A DNA stretch of 5,111 nt from JAEYLA01 sp035561315 (GCA_035561315.1 DATMXR010000099.1:1-5111); one strand, 5' to 3'; shown: positions 1 to 4,903, numbered from the stretch's first letter. Numbers and translations are program-made. The notes: generated from the letters alone by a model not told the origin.

Positions 1-21
1 CTCCCCGCCCGCGTGTGAATG

Positions 22-37
22 CAATGTGACAATGTGG
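22..37 (+). repeat. Tandem 8-base repeat upstream of the GH13 promoter
   Basis: CAATGTGA (22-29) is followed immediately by CAATGTGG (30-37). The pair ends 20 bases before the -35 box, a position where activators often bind. A second short direct repeat, CCGCCCGC, occurs at 5-12 and 46-53 and brackets it. These could be regulator half-sites or chance; no known operator consensus was recognised. Confidence 0.3.
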
Positions 38-57
38 AAACATAACCGCCCGCATAC

Positions 58-86
58 TTGAGATAAAATGCCCACAAGCTTAGAAT
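58..86 (+). promoter_or_regulatory. Sigma-A-type promoter of the GH13 gene
   Basis: A TTGAGA -35 box (58-63) and a TAGAAT -10 box (81-86) are separated by exactly 17 bases, which is the optimal spacing for the housekeeping sigma factor. Each hexamer differs from consensus at only one or two positions. The predicted transcript would start near 93 and have a leader of about 22 bases carrying the ribosome binding site. No operator dyad is clear, but a tandem 8-base repeat lies just upstream (22-37). Assignment is by pattern only. Confidence 0.7.
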
Positions 87-114
87 AAAAGAGGAAACGA
101 AAAAGGAGAACCCG

Positions 115-2109
115 ATGCCCCTGAGCGCGCTGCACCATTCCCGAATGCTCCGCTTCCGCTCCCCGTTTGGGGCCGTTCCCGCGGGGGAGGCAGTTACGCT
201 CCGCCTGTGGGTCAACGCCCGGTACGCGAACGCTTCGGTCACGCTGCGGATGTGGATCGGCGGCGAAGAGCGGCTGCTGCCCATGGAGGGCACGCCAGGC
301 GACGGCGGGGTCTATTTTGAGGCGACGGCAAGGCTTTATGAACCCGGCCTTGCCTGGTACTATTTCCTGATTGCAGTACCGGGCGGGAAGCCGCTGTTTT
401 ACGGCGGCGAAAGCGGGGAAGGCGCATTGTATCCGCACGAGCCGCCCGGGTACCAGGTTACCGTCTACGATCCGGGGTTTGCCGTCCCGCGCGCGTTCCG
501 GGAAGGCATCATGTACCAGATATTCCCGGATCGTTTCCGCCGCAGCGAACTGTTCCGGGACGGCACGCATCCCGGCGTCGCCTATCACAGGGCGCTGGGC
601 CGCAACCTCTGTGTGCAGCGGGATTGGTACGCCCGCCCCAAGTATCTGCCGGAGGAAGGGCGGGAGGAGTACGAGCCCGACGATTTTTACTGCGGCGACC
701 TGTACGGAATCATGGATGCGCTCCCCTACCTGAAGTCCCTGCATGTGGATACGCTCTATCTGAACCCCGTGTTCGAAAGCGCCTCCAACCACAGGTACGA
801 TACGGCGGACTATCAACGCGTGGACCCGATACTGGGCGGAAACGAGGCGCTTATCGCGCTCGCGGAGGCCGCAAAAAAAGAAGGCGTCCGCCTGATGCTC
901 GACGGCGTGTTCTCCCACACGGGCGCGGACAGCGCGTATTTCAACAAATACGCGCGGTATCCCGCGGCGGGCGCGTTCCAGGGCGAGGCTTCCCCGTACC
1001 GCCGCTGGTACGATTTTGATCCCCGCTATGAGCACGGCTACCGCTGCTGGTGGGGGTTCCCGGAACTGCCCGAGGTCAACGAGCTGGACGAAAGCTATTC
1101 CGCGTTCATCGCGGGGGAGAAGGAGTCCCTGCTCCAATACTGGGCGGAGCGCGGCATTTCAAGCTGGCGGCTGGACGTTGCGGACGAACTGCCCGACGAG
1201 TTCTTGCGCCTGCTGCGCGCGCGGCTCAAAGCCCGGGACCCGGACGGCGTGCTTTTGGGCGAGGTCTGGGAGGACGCCTCCAACAAGGTCTCCTACGGCA
1301 GCCTCCGCATGTATGTACAGGGGCGGACGCTCGATTGCGTCATGGGGTATCCCTTCCGCGCCGCCGTGGCGGATTACCTGCTGGGCAAGTCGGACGCGTA
1401 CGCGCTCAACCACGGCTTGCAGGTTTTGCGGGAACACTACCCCAAGCCGTTTTACTACGCCCAGATGAACCTCTTATCCACCCACGACACCGTGCGCGCG
1501 CTCACCATGCTGTCCGGCGCGCCGGACCGGGACGCGCTTACGAGGGAGGCGCAGGCGGAATACGCGCTCACGCCGGAGGCGCGCGCGCTCGGGCGCAGGC
1601 GGCTGATGCTCGCCGCCGCCATACAGATGGTTCTGCCCGGCGTGCCCTCCATCTATTACGGGGACGAGGCGGGCATGGACGGCATGGCGGACCCGTTCAA
1701 CCGCGCGGCCTACCCCTGGGGGAAGGAAGACGGGGAGCTGATCGGCTATTACCGCAGGCTCACCGCTGCCCGCGCAGGCAGCGCGGCGCTTCGGGCAGGC
1801 TACTGCCGCATGGGCGCCGTGAACGCGGACGTGTTTGCCATACTGCGCTACACCGCTTCCGGGCGGGACGCGTTTTTGGAGGAAGCCCCGGAGGCCGCGG
1901 CGCTGCTGCTGTGCAACCGCTCCCCGGAGCCGCAAAGGATCGGGTTCGACGCCTCTTCCCTTTCGGAAGGGCCGGACGCAAACGTTCCCTGCCGGTTTGA
2001 CGGCGTATTCCGCGACGCGCTGACGCGCCGGGAATGGACGTTCTCCGGCGGGAGGCTCGCGGCGCAGCTTCCGCCCTACGGCATGCTGCTGCTGCAAAAG
2101 GGGACATAG
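115..2109 (+). CDS. Glycoside hydrolase family 13 enzyme (neopullulanase / cyclomaltodextrinase-like alpha-glucan hydrolase)
   Basis: A 664-residue enzyme predicted to hydrolyse alpha-1,4 (possibly also alpha-1,6) bonds in maltodextrins. The ATG at 115 is supported by AGGAG at 104-108, 6 bases upstream. There is no signal peptide, so it should act in the cytoplasm on imported oligosaccharides. Residues about 1-120 form an N-terminal beta-rich domain of the CBM34/starch-binding type. The catalytic barrel begins at EGIMYQIFPDRF (130-141). The four classic GH13 regions are visible: DGVFSH (263-268); WRLDVADE (351-358) with R352 and nucleophile D354; GEVWED (from 382) with acid/base E383; and STHD (455-458) with H457 and transition-state stabiliser D458. 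LPEVN (318-322) sits where the neopullulanase group has MPKLN. PSIYYGDE (511-518) is a further family landmark. A C-terminal beta domain follows from about residue 570. Length fits this subgroup. Exact specificity (neopullulanase, cyclomaltodextrinase or alpha-glucosidase) cannot be decided from sequence. No transporter or other sugar gene is adjacent. Confidence 0.93.
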   Translation: MPLSALHHSRMLRFRSPFGAVPAGEAVTLRLWVNARYANASVTLRMWIGGEERLLPMEGTPGDGGVYFEATARLYEPGLAWYYFLIAVPGGKPLFYGGESGEGALYPHEPPGYQVTVYDPGFAVPRAFREGIMYQIFPDRFRRSELFRDGTHPGVAYHRALGRNLCVQRDWYARPKYLPEEGREEYEPDDFYCGDLYGIMDALPYLKSLHVDTLYLNPVFESASNHRYDTADYQRVDPILGGNEALIALAEAAKKEGVRLMLDGVFSHTGADSAYFNKYARYPAAGAFQGEASPYRRWYDFDPRYEHGYRCWWGFPELPEVNELDESYSAFIAGEKESLLQYWAERGISSWRLDVADELPDEFLRLLRARLKARDPDGVLLGEVWEDASNKVSYGSLRMYVQGRTLDCVMGYPFRAAVADYLLGKSDAYALNHGLQVLREHYPKPFYYAQMNLLSTHDTVRALTMLSGAPDRDALTREAQAEYALTPEARALGRRRLMLAAAIQMVLPGVPSIYYGDEAGMDGMADPFNRAAYPWGKEDGELIGYYRRLTAARAGSAALRAGYCRMGAVNADVFAILRYTASGRDAFLEEAPEAAALLLCNRSPEPQRIGFDASSLSEGPDANVPCRFDGVFRDALTRREWTFSGGRLAAQLPPYGMLLLQKGT

Positions 2110-2110
2110 C

Positions 2111-2251
2111 CGGACGGCCTTGCGAACGGTAGAGATGTTCTCTAAAAAGGAACCTGGCCGGCAACTTCCTGAGTACGGACGTTCTTAAGGCTTCAAAGCG
2201 CCGATACCTTAAAACCCCCGGCAGGTTTTTTGGCGCTCCGGGCAGAGTCCG
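2111..2251 (+). ncRNA. Candidate structured RNA or attenuator leader in the 2110-2330 gap
   Basis: This gap has no ORF but many complementary segments. Hairpin 1 is AGGAA (2148-2152) with TTCCT (2166-2170). Hairpin 2 is TTAAGG (2185-2190) with CCTTAA (2207-2212). A long-range stem pairs AACCTG/CCGG (2151-2156, 2158-2161, G2157 bulged) with CCGGCAGGTT (2218-2227), followed by Ts to 2231, so it resembles a terminator. A competing stem pairs AGCGCCGA (2197-2204), which lies in the loop of hairpin 2, with TTGGCGCT (2230-2237); a further AAAACC/GGTTTT helix (2211-2216/2224-2229) can stack inside it. CGGAC (2111-2115, and again 2176-2180) can pair with GTCCG (2247-2251) as an outer stem. The pairings exclude each other in a switch-like way. 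It could be a regulatory leader for the gene at 2331, a stand-alone small RNA (short motifs such as GAGATGTTC, CCTGAG and GGCGCTCCG are reminiscent of 6S RNA), or just the 3' end of the GH13 transcript. I recognise no standard riboswitch. Confidence 0.4.
2211..2231 (+). terminator. Possible weak terminator after the GH13 gene
   Basis: AAAACC (2211-2216) can pair with GGTTTT (2224-2229) around a 7-base loop, and the six-T run 2226-2231 ends the element. The stem is A/T-rich and overlaps the T run, so on its own it is weak. The longer-range stem 2151-2161/2218-2227, which has 10 pairs and ends at the same T run, would be stronger. Either could end the GH13 transcript about 120 bases past its stop codon. 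Confidence 0.35.
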
Positions 2252-2330
2252 CAGACTTTCCCAAGGATAATGAATTTTTCATGCGCTGCGTTAAATATGC
2301 GTATGTTGTGGTATTATAAGGAGAGTGCTT

Positions 2331-2753
2331 ATGTTTCAGGGACGCTACGGAAACGATCAGCTCAACCGGGCGTTGAGCATCGTGGCGATCGTACTCGTAC
2401 TGATCGGAATGTTTCTGCCCAGGCAAAGCGGCGTGGGGCTGGTGTTTTCCGCCATCCCCACGGTGCTCATCGTGTGGATGCTCGTGCGGATGTTTTCCCG
2501 GGACTTCTCGGCGCGTTCCGCGGAAAACGCAAAGTTTCTGGCCTGGTGGCTGCCCATTCAAAGCAAGCTCCGGGCGTTCTTCAGCGGGAACCGCGCGCGC
2601 ACGGCGGGGCGCAACCCCACGTTCGCGGAGCGGCGCAAGTATAAGTACTTTCTCTGCACCCAGTGCGCGCAGCGCTTGAGGGTGCCGCGCGGCAAGGGGA
2701 AGCTCAGGGTGACCTGCACGCGCTGCGGCAACAAATTCGAAATCAAAAGCTGA
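2331..2753 (+). CDS. Two-helix membrane protein with C-terminal zinc ribbon
   Basis: A 140-residue protein of unknown function. The ATG at 2331 is chosen because AAGGAG (2318-2323) lies 7 bases upstream; an in-frame GTG at 2325 would sit against the ribosome binding site and is unlikely. Two hydrophobic segments are visible, about residues 15-29 (ending in LP) and 35-52, so the protein is probably an inner-membrane hairpin. A basic, aromatic linker (about 53-105) leads to a C-terminal zinc ribbon with C109/C112 and C129/C132 spaced as CxxC-16-CxxC. It contains the basic RVPRGKGKLRVTC stretch common in small clostridial zinc-ribbon proteins. The ribbon would face the cytosol if both termini are inside. 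It probably shares a transcript with the DUF1858 gene 24 bases downstream. The extended -10-like TGGTATTAT (2309-2317) abuts the ribosome binding site, so it is too close to serve as the promoter. Confidence 0.8.
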   Translation: MFQGRYGNDQLNRALSIVAIVLVLIGMFLPRQSGVGLVFSAIPTVLIVWMLVRMFSRDFSARSAENAKFLAWWLPIQSKLRAFFSGNRARTAGRNPTFAERRKYKYFLCTQCAQRLRVPRGKGKLRVTCTRCGNKFEIKS

Positions 2754-2777
2754 GGCTTACATCATCAGGAGGTAATT

Positions 2778-2993
2778 ATGCAGGTAAATAAGGATATGAC
2801 GATCGCGGAGATCATCGAGCAGGACCAGAGCATCGCAAACATACTGATGGCTTCGGGCATGCATTGCCTGGGCTGCATCATGGCCCACGGCGAAGACCTC
2901 GGCCAGGCGTGCGCCGTCCACGGCATCGACGCGGACGATATGGTAAAGCGCATCAACGAACATCTCTCGGCGGGAAGCGTCCAGAACGCGTAA
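2778..2993 (+). CDS. DUF1858 protein (hybrid-cluster-protein-associated redox disulfide domain)
   Basis: A 71-residue cytosolic protein that is a single DUF1858/TIGR03980-type domain. The family hallmark, GMHCLGC at residues 27-33, provides C30 and C33 as a CxxC-like redox pair at the start of a helix. The N-terminal MTIAEIIEQ and the following INIL/ANIL-type helix also match this fold, and C45 is an additional cysteine. The family is known as a small domain, free-standing or fused to hybrid-cluster and other redox proteins in anaerobes; its reaction is not established. A perfect AGGAGG (2767-2772) lies 5 bases before the ATG, suggesting strong translation. It follows the zinc-ribbon gene by 24 bases and is closed by a strong terminator directly after its stop, so the two genes probably form one operon. 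Confidence 0.88.
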   Translation: MQVNKDMTIAEIIEQDQSIANILMASGMHCLGCIMAHGEDLGQACAVHGIDADDMVKRINEHLSAGSVQNA

Positions 2994-2997
2994 ACAC

Positions 2998-3044
2998 AAA
3001 AAGAGGCGTCGTTCCTGCCGGATTACGGCAGGCAGCGCCTTTTT
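2998..3044 (+). terminator. Strong intrinsic terminator after the DUF1858 gene
   Basis: CCTGCCG (3014-3020) pairs with CGGCAGG (3026-3032) around the loop GATTA. A lower stem AGGCG (3004-3008) pairs with CGCCT (3036-3040). AAAAA precedes the hairpin (2998-3002) and TTTTT follows (3040-3044), so it may work in both directions, with plus being relevant here. It begins 4 bases after the stop codon. Confidence 0.85.
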
Positions 3045-3087
3045 GGCTTGCCTATGGAACCCCAAATAATAAACTAGGAGGTATCGT

Positions 3088-3243
3088 ATGGTTTACGTCT
3101 GTTCCGTGTGTGGGTATGAGTATGATCCCGCCGTTGGCGATCCGGATGGCGGCGTCGCGCCCGGCACGCCGTTTGAAGACATCCCCGACGATTGGGTATG
3201 CCCCGTTTGCGGCGTGGGCAAAGATATGTTCAACCCGGCATAA
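3088..3243 (+). CDS. Rubredoxin
   Basis: A 51-residue cytosolic one-electron carrier with a single iron held by four cysteines. The two knuckles are CSVCG (C5, C8) and CPVCG (C38, C41). Between them are the typical GYEYDP (9-14), GDPDGGV (17-23), PGTPFEDIP (25-33) and DDWVCP (34-39) motifs, so the family call is nearly certain and the length is normal. AGGAGG (3076-3081) lies 6 bases before the ATG. In anaerobes rubredoxin passes electrons to oxygen- and peroxide-detoxifying enzymes such as rubrerythrin or superoxide reductase; none of these partners is in the window. The gene sits between two terminators, and no convincing promoter is visible in the 43 bases after the first one, so it may depend on read-through from the DUF1858 operon or on an unrecognised promoter. 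Confidence 0.97.
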   Translation: MVYVCSVCGYEYDPAVGDPDGGVAPGTPFEDIPDDWVCPVCGVGKDMFNPA

Positions 3244-3259
3244 CAAGCAATCATTCTTT

Positions 3260-3296
3260 AAAAAGCTGCCTGCAGTTTCCAGCGGGCAGTTTTTTT
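3260..3296 (+). terminator. Intrinsic terminator after rubredoxin
   Basis: CTGCCTGC (3266-3273) pairs with GCGGGCAG (3282-3289), 8 pairs with one G-T wobble, around an 8-base loop. The run TTTTTTT (3290-3296) follows. It begins about 17 bases after the rubredoxin stop and separates it from the Rrf2 gene. Confidence 0.88.
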
Positions 3297-3321
3297 GATT
3301 ATTTTCCATACCCTGCCCCCA

Positions 3322-3350
3322 TTGCTGTTTTCATAGTGGAATGATAGTAT
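3322..3350 (+). promoter_or_regulatory. Promoter of the Rrf2 regulator gene
   Basis: TTGCTG (3322-3327) and TAGTAT (3345-3350) are 17 bases apart, and a TG dinucleotide at 3342-3343 gives an extended -10. The predicted start is near 3357, just ahead of the GAGGTG ribosome binding site. TAGT occurs three times around the -10 region (3334, 3345, 3353). Rrf2 proteins often repress their own genes, so an operator overlapping this promoter is plausible, but no clear dyad was found. Confidence 0.55.
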
Positions 3351-3372
3351 ATTAGTAAAAAGAGGTGGTCAT

Positions 3373-3810
3373 ATGAAGATTTCTGCAAAAGGCAGATATG
3401 CGCTGCGTATGATGCTGGACATCGCCATGAACAACACCGGAGACTGGATCTCGTTAAAAGACATTTCGCGCAGGCAGGGGATTTCCGTCAAATACCTGGA
3501 GCAAATCGTTACCTCGCTCACCCGCGCGGGCCTGCTGCGCAGCAGCCGCGGGCCCATGGGCGGGTATATGCTTTCCAAAAGCGCCTCCCAATACACGGTG
3601 GGGAGCATACTCCGCGTGGTGGAAGGCGATCTTGCGCCGGTGGCGTGCCTGGAGGATACGGAAAACCAGTGCCCCCGCAAGGGGTCCTGTCCCACTCTGC
3701 CGTTCTGGGAAGGCCTAAGCAAGGTCATCAACGATTATCTGGAAAGCAAGACGCTGCAGGACCTTGCAGACGAACAGGCGCAGAGCATGGGCTGGGATTT
3801 TTCCATCTGA
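3373..3810 (+). CDS. Rrf2-family transcriptional regulator (IscR/CymR-like, probable Fe-S sensor)
   Basis: A 145-residue DNA-binding regulator. The opening MKISAKGRYALRMMLDIA is the Rrf2 signature. The winged helix covers about residues 1-67, with a recognition-helix region near VKYLEQIVTSL (39-49) and the wing SSRGPMGGYML (57-67). A central dimerisation helix and three cysteines, C92, C100 and C106, follow. They match the IscR cluster-ligand region (C92, C98, C104 in E. coli), so a [2Fe-2S] or similar cluster is likely. The position of the IscR histidine ligand (three residues after the last cysteine) is L109 here, so the fourth ligand would differ. CymR-type members lack these cysteines, which makes a cysteine-metabolism repressor less likely. 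Targets probably include iron-sulfur or redox genes, possibly the small redox genes just upstream; that is inference. GAGGTG (3362-3367) precedes the ATG by 5 bases. The gene converges on the exonuclease gene 30 bases away. Confidence 0.93.
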   Translation: MKISAKGRYALRMMLDIAMNNTGDWISLKDISRRQGISVKYLEQIVTSLTRAGLLRSSRGPMGGYMLSKSASQYTVGSILRVVEGDLAPVACLEDTENQCPRKGSCPTLPFWEGLSKVINDYLESKTLQDLADEQAQSMGWDFSI

Positions 3811-3816
3811 ACGTTC

Positions 3817-3835
3817 AAAACAGCCGGTTCCCGGC
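3817..3835 (-). terminator. Weak terminator of the exonuclease gene
   Basis: In the 30 bases between the two convergent genes, GCCGG (3823-3827) pairs with CCGGC (3831-3835) around a 3-base loop. Read on the minus strand the hairpin is followed by TG and then TTTT (3820-3817), giving a short terminator 5 bases after the exonuclease stop. On the plus strand it has no T run, so the Rrf2 transcript lacks a clear end here. Confidence 0.4.
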
Positions 3836-3840
3836 GCACG

Positions 3841-4470
3841 TCACAGGTCGGCCGGAACGCCCTTTTTCCGCTTCGGTGCAACGGCCGTTTCGGAGCGGGA
3901 GCGTTTGCCCGCGTTTTTAACGGGCGGGTATTGCTGCACGTCCCTTTCATCCACCCCGTATTTGTCCAGCAGCAGGTCAAAGAGCGCGGCGCAGGCCTGC
4001 GCGTCATAGAGCGCGTTGTGGTGGCGCACAAGCGGCAGCATCAGCCCGTCGCACAGCGTGTTGAGCCGGTGGTTGCCGAAGCGCTCCTTTTCGATATGCC
4101 GCCGCGCAAGCCTGCAGGTGCAGATATAGGAAAGCGTCGGCACGGGCAGCTCGTAGCGCTGCAGCGTCCGGCTGATGACGGAAAGGTCGAACGTCGCGCT
4201 GTGCGCGAGCACGGGCATGCGCAGCGCGTAGGGGGCGATCTCCTCCCACACTTCCGGGAATGCCGGCGCGTCGTATACCATGGAGGGCGTAATGCCGTGG
4301 ATACCGATGTTGAACGGGTCGAAGTACGTTTCCGGGTTCACAAGGTATTCCCGCTCGAACACGGTCTGCCCGAATTCTTTATACACAACGCCTATGGAGC
4401 AGAGCGCGTCCGCGCGCGCGTTGGGCGTTTCCACGTCCAGCGCCAGGTAGGATACGATGTCCAGTCCCAC
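3841..4470 (-). CDS. DEDDh 3'-5' exonuclease (DnaQ/RNase T-type exonuclease domain)
   Basis: A 209-residue soluble protein predicted to remove nucleotides from the 3' end of DNA or RNA using two metal ions. All five DEDDh residues are visible: D12 and E14 in LDVET, D95 in AHSATFD (89-95), then H151 and D156 in HNALYDA. The HGIT motif (58-61) is also typical of the DnaQ epsilon group. The start is GTG at 4470, supported by AAGGAG (minus strand, 4484-4479) 8 bases upstream; no better ATG exists. The exonuclease domain ends near residue 170, and the last 40 residues are basic and low in complexity, perhaps for nucleic acid contact. There is no helicase, polymerase, BRCT or GIY-YIG domain, so it is a stand-alone nuclease of unassigned role (proofreading accessory, repair or RNA trimming). 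Confidence 0.9.
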   Translation of the reverse strand: MGLDIVSYLALDVETPNARADALCSIGVVYKEFGQTVFEREYLVNPETYFDPFNIGIHGITPSMVYDAPAFPEVWEEIAPYALRMPVLAHSATFDLSVISRTLQRYELPVPTLSYICTCRLARRHIEKERFGNHRLNTLCDGLMLPLVRHHNALYDAQACAALFDLLLDKYGVDERDVQQYPPVKNAGKRSRSETAVAPKRKKGVPADL

Positions 4471-4541
4471 GGCTTATGCTCCTTTTACGAATATTTGAGG
4501 GATCATGCGCCAATACTCCGCGCATGGCAGGCTTGGTTCAA

Positions 4542-4571
4542 AGTATACCACACGCCGCAAACCCGGCGCAA
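4542..4571 (-). promoter_or_regulatory. Promoter of the exonuclease gene
   Basis: On the minus strand, TTGCGC (4571-4566) and TATACT (4547-4542) are 18 bases apart, and TGG directly before TATACT gives an extended -10. The transcript would start near 4535 and have a leader of about 65 bases. This is the only convincing promoter in the 173 bases between the exonuclease and the divergent small gene. The rest of that stretch holds only short G/C-rich inverted repeats, such as GGGC-TCC-GCCC at 4590-4600. Confidence 0.5.
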
Positions 4572-4657
4572 ACGCGGTCAAGTACGCTGGGGCTCCGCCC
4601 AAACCCCGCTTAGGGCTGCAACGGCCCAAATAATCCAAAAGAAAGGACGTGGCGCAC

Positions 4658-4903
4658 TTGGAAAAGTTCATCCCAAAAGAAAAGCTTGGCAAAAAAGCGA
4701 AACGCGCGCTCAACAGCGCGCAGCGAACCACATGGGGCACGTTCAGCCCCGTGACCCGAAAAGCGAAAAACCCCAAAGCGTATGACCGCAAAAAACCTCC
4801 GCTGGACCAGGATCCGGACGGAGGCTTTTTTAGCTTCACAGCGTATCCACCATCCGGTAGCCCACGCCGCGCACGCTCTGGATTTCCGCGTGGGCGTGGA
4901 TAA
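4658..4903 (+). CDS. Small basic protein on a probable non-stop transcript (candidate ribosome-rescue-factor-like gene)
   Basis: I do not recognise a named family with certainty. The start is probably TTG at 4658, because AAGGA (4643-4647) lies 10 bases upstream; the in-frame GTG at 4649 is only 1 base from it. The first 46 residues are highly basic and look protein-like: MEKFIPKEKL, then KKAKR, TTWG (24-27), SPVTRKAKNPKAYDRKK (30-46). Directly after RKK the coding sequence enters a strong intrinsic terminator (4790-4831), so a terminated mRNA would end at about codon 57-58 without a stop. The only in-frame stop (4901-4903) lies beyond it, and the last 22 codons are antisense to the conserved end of the response-regulator gene, so they are unlikely to be a selected coding sequence. 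ArfA and BrfA rescue factors are known to have basic sequence with an SYxRK-type motif followed by an in-frame terminator or hairpin, and this gene shows the same layout. Function remains inferred; alternatively it is a small nucleic-acid-binding protein with a frayed 3' end. Confidence 0.6.
   Translation: MEKFIPKEKLGKKAKRALNSAQRTTWGTFSPVTRKAKNPKAYDRKKPPLDQDPDGGFFSFTAYPPSGSPRRARSGFPRGRG
4790..4831. terminator. Bidirectional intrinsic terminator inside the small gene and after the response regulator
   Basis: CCTCCG (4796-4801) pairs with CGGAGG (4819-4824), and the stem continues with CTGGA (4802-4806) against TCCGG (4813-4817), with A4818 bulged and a 6-base loop. AAAAAA (4790-4795) precedes and, after C4825, TTTTTT (4826-4831) follows. 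On the minus strand it ends the response-regulator transcript, starting 5 bases past its stop. On the plus strand it lies within the small gene's reading frame, where the stem encodes PPLD...DGG and the T run encodes FF. Confidence 0.85.

Noticed and set aside
1050..2000. 316-codon plus-strand ORF in another frame of the GH13 gene
   Set aside because: It overlaps the GH13 catalytic region, is low-complexity arginine-rich, and has no ribosome binding site or domain.
1474..2097. Long minus-strand ORF of 207 codons opposite the GH13 gene
   Set aside because: It is a shadow of GC-rich coding sequence: the composition is arginine/alanine/glycine-rich, it has no recognisable motif, and the plus-strand frame carries all GH13 catalytic residues.
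2111..2251. Standard riboswitch classes (SAM, TPP, FMN, cobalamin, c-di-GMP, ydaO, glycine, fluoride, THF, T-box)
   Set aside because: The conserved cores I know for these classes were not found in the sequence.
2309..2317. Extended -10-like TGGTATTAT before the zinc-ribbon gene
   Set aside because: Transcription would start at or after the ribosome binding site (2318-2323), so it cannot provide a normal translated transcript from 2331.
2864..3298. 144-codon plus-strand ORF spanning the DUF1858 end and rubredoxin
   Set aside because: It crosses a strong terminator and overlaps two confidently identified genes in other frames.
4576..4581. TTGACC on the minus strand as a -35 box for the exonuclease
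   Set aside because: It is 28 bases from the TATACT -10 box, and no acceptable -10 box lies at normal spacing; TTGCGC at 4571-4566 fits better.
3931..4785. 284-codon plus-strand ORF opposite the exonuclease
   Set aside because: The minus strand shows all five DEDDh residues and a good ribosome binding site, so the plus frame is a shadow that runs into the intergenic gap.
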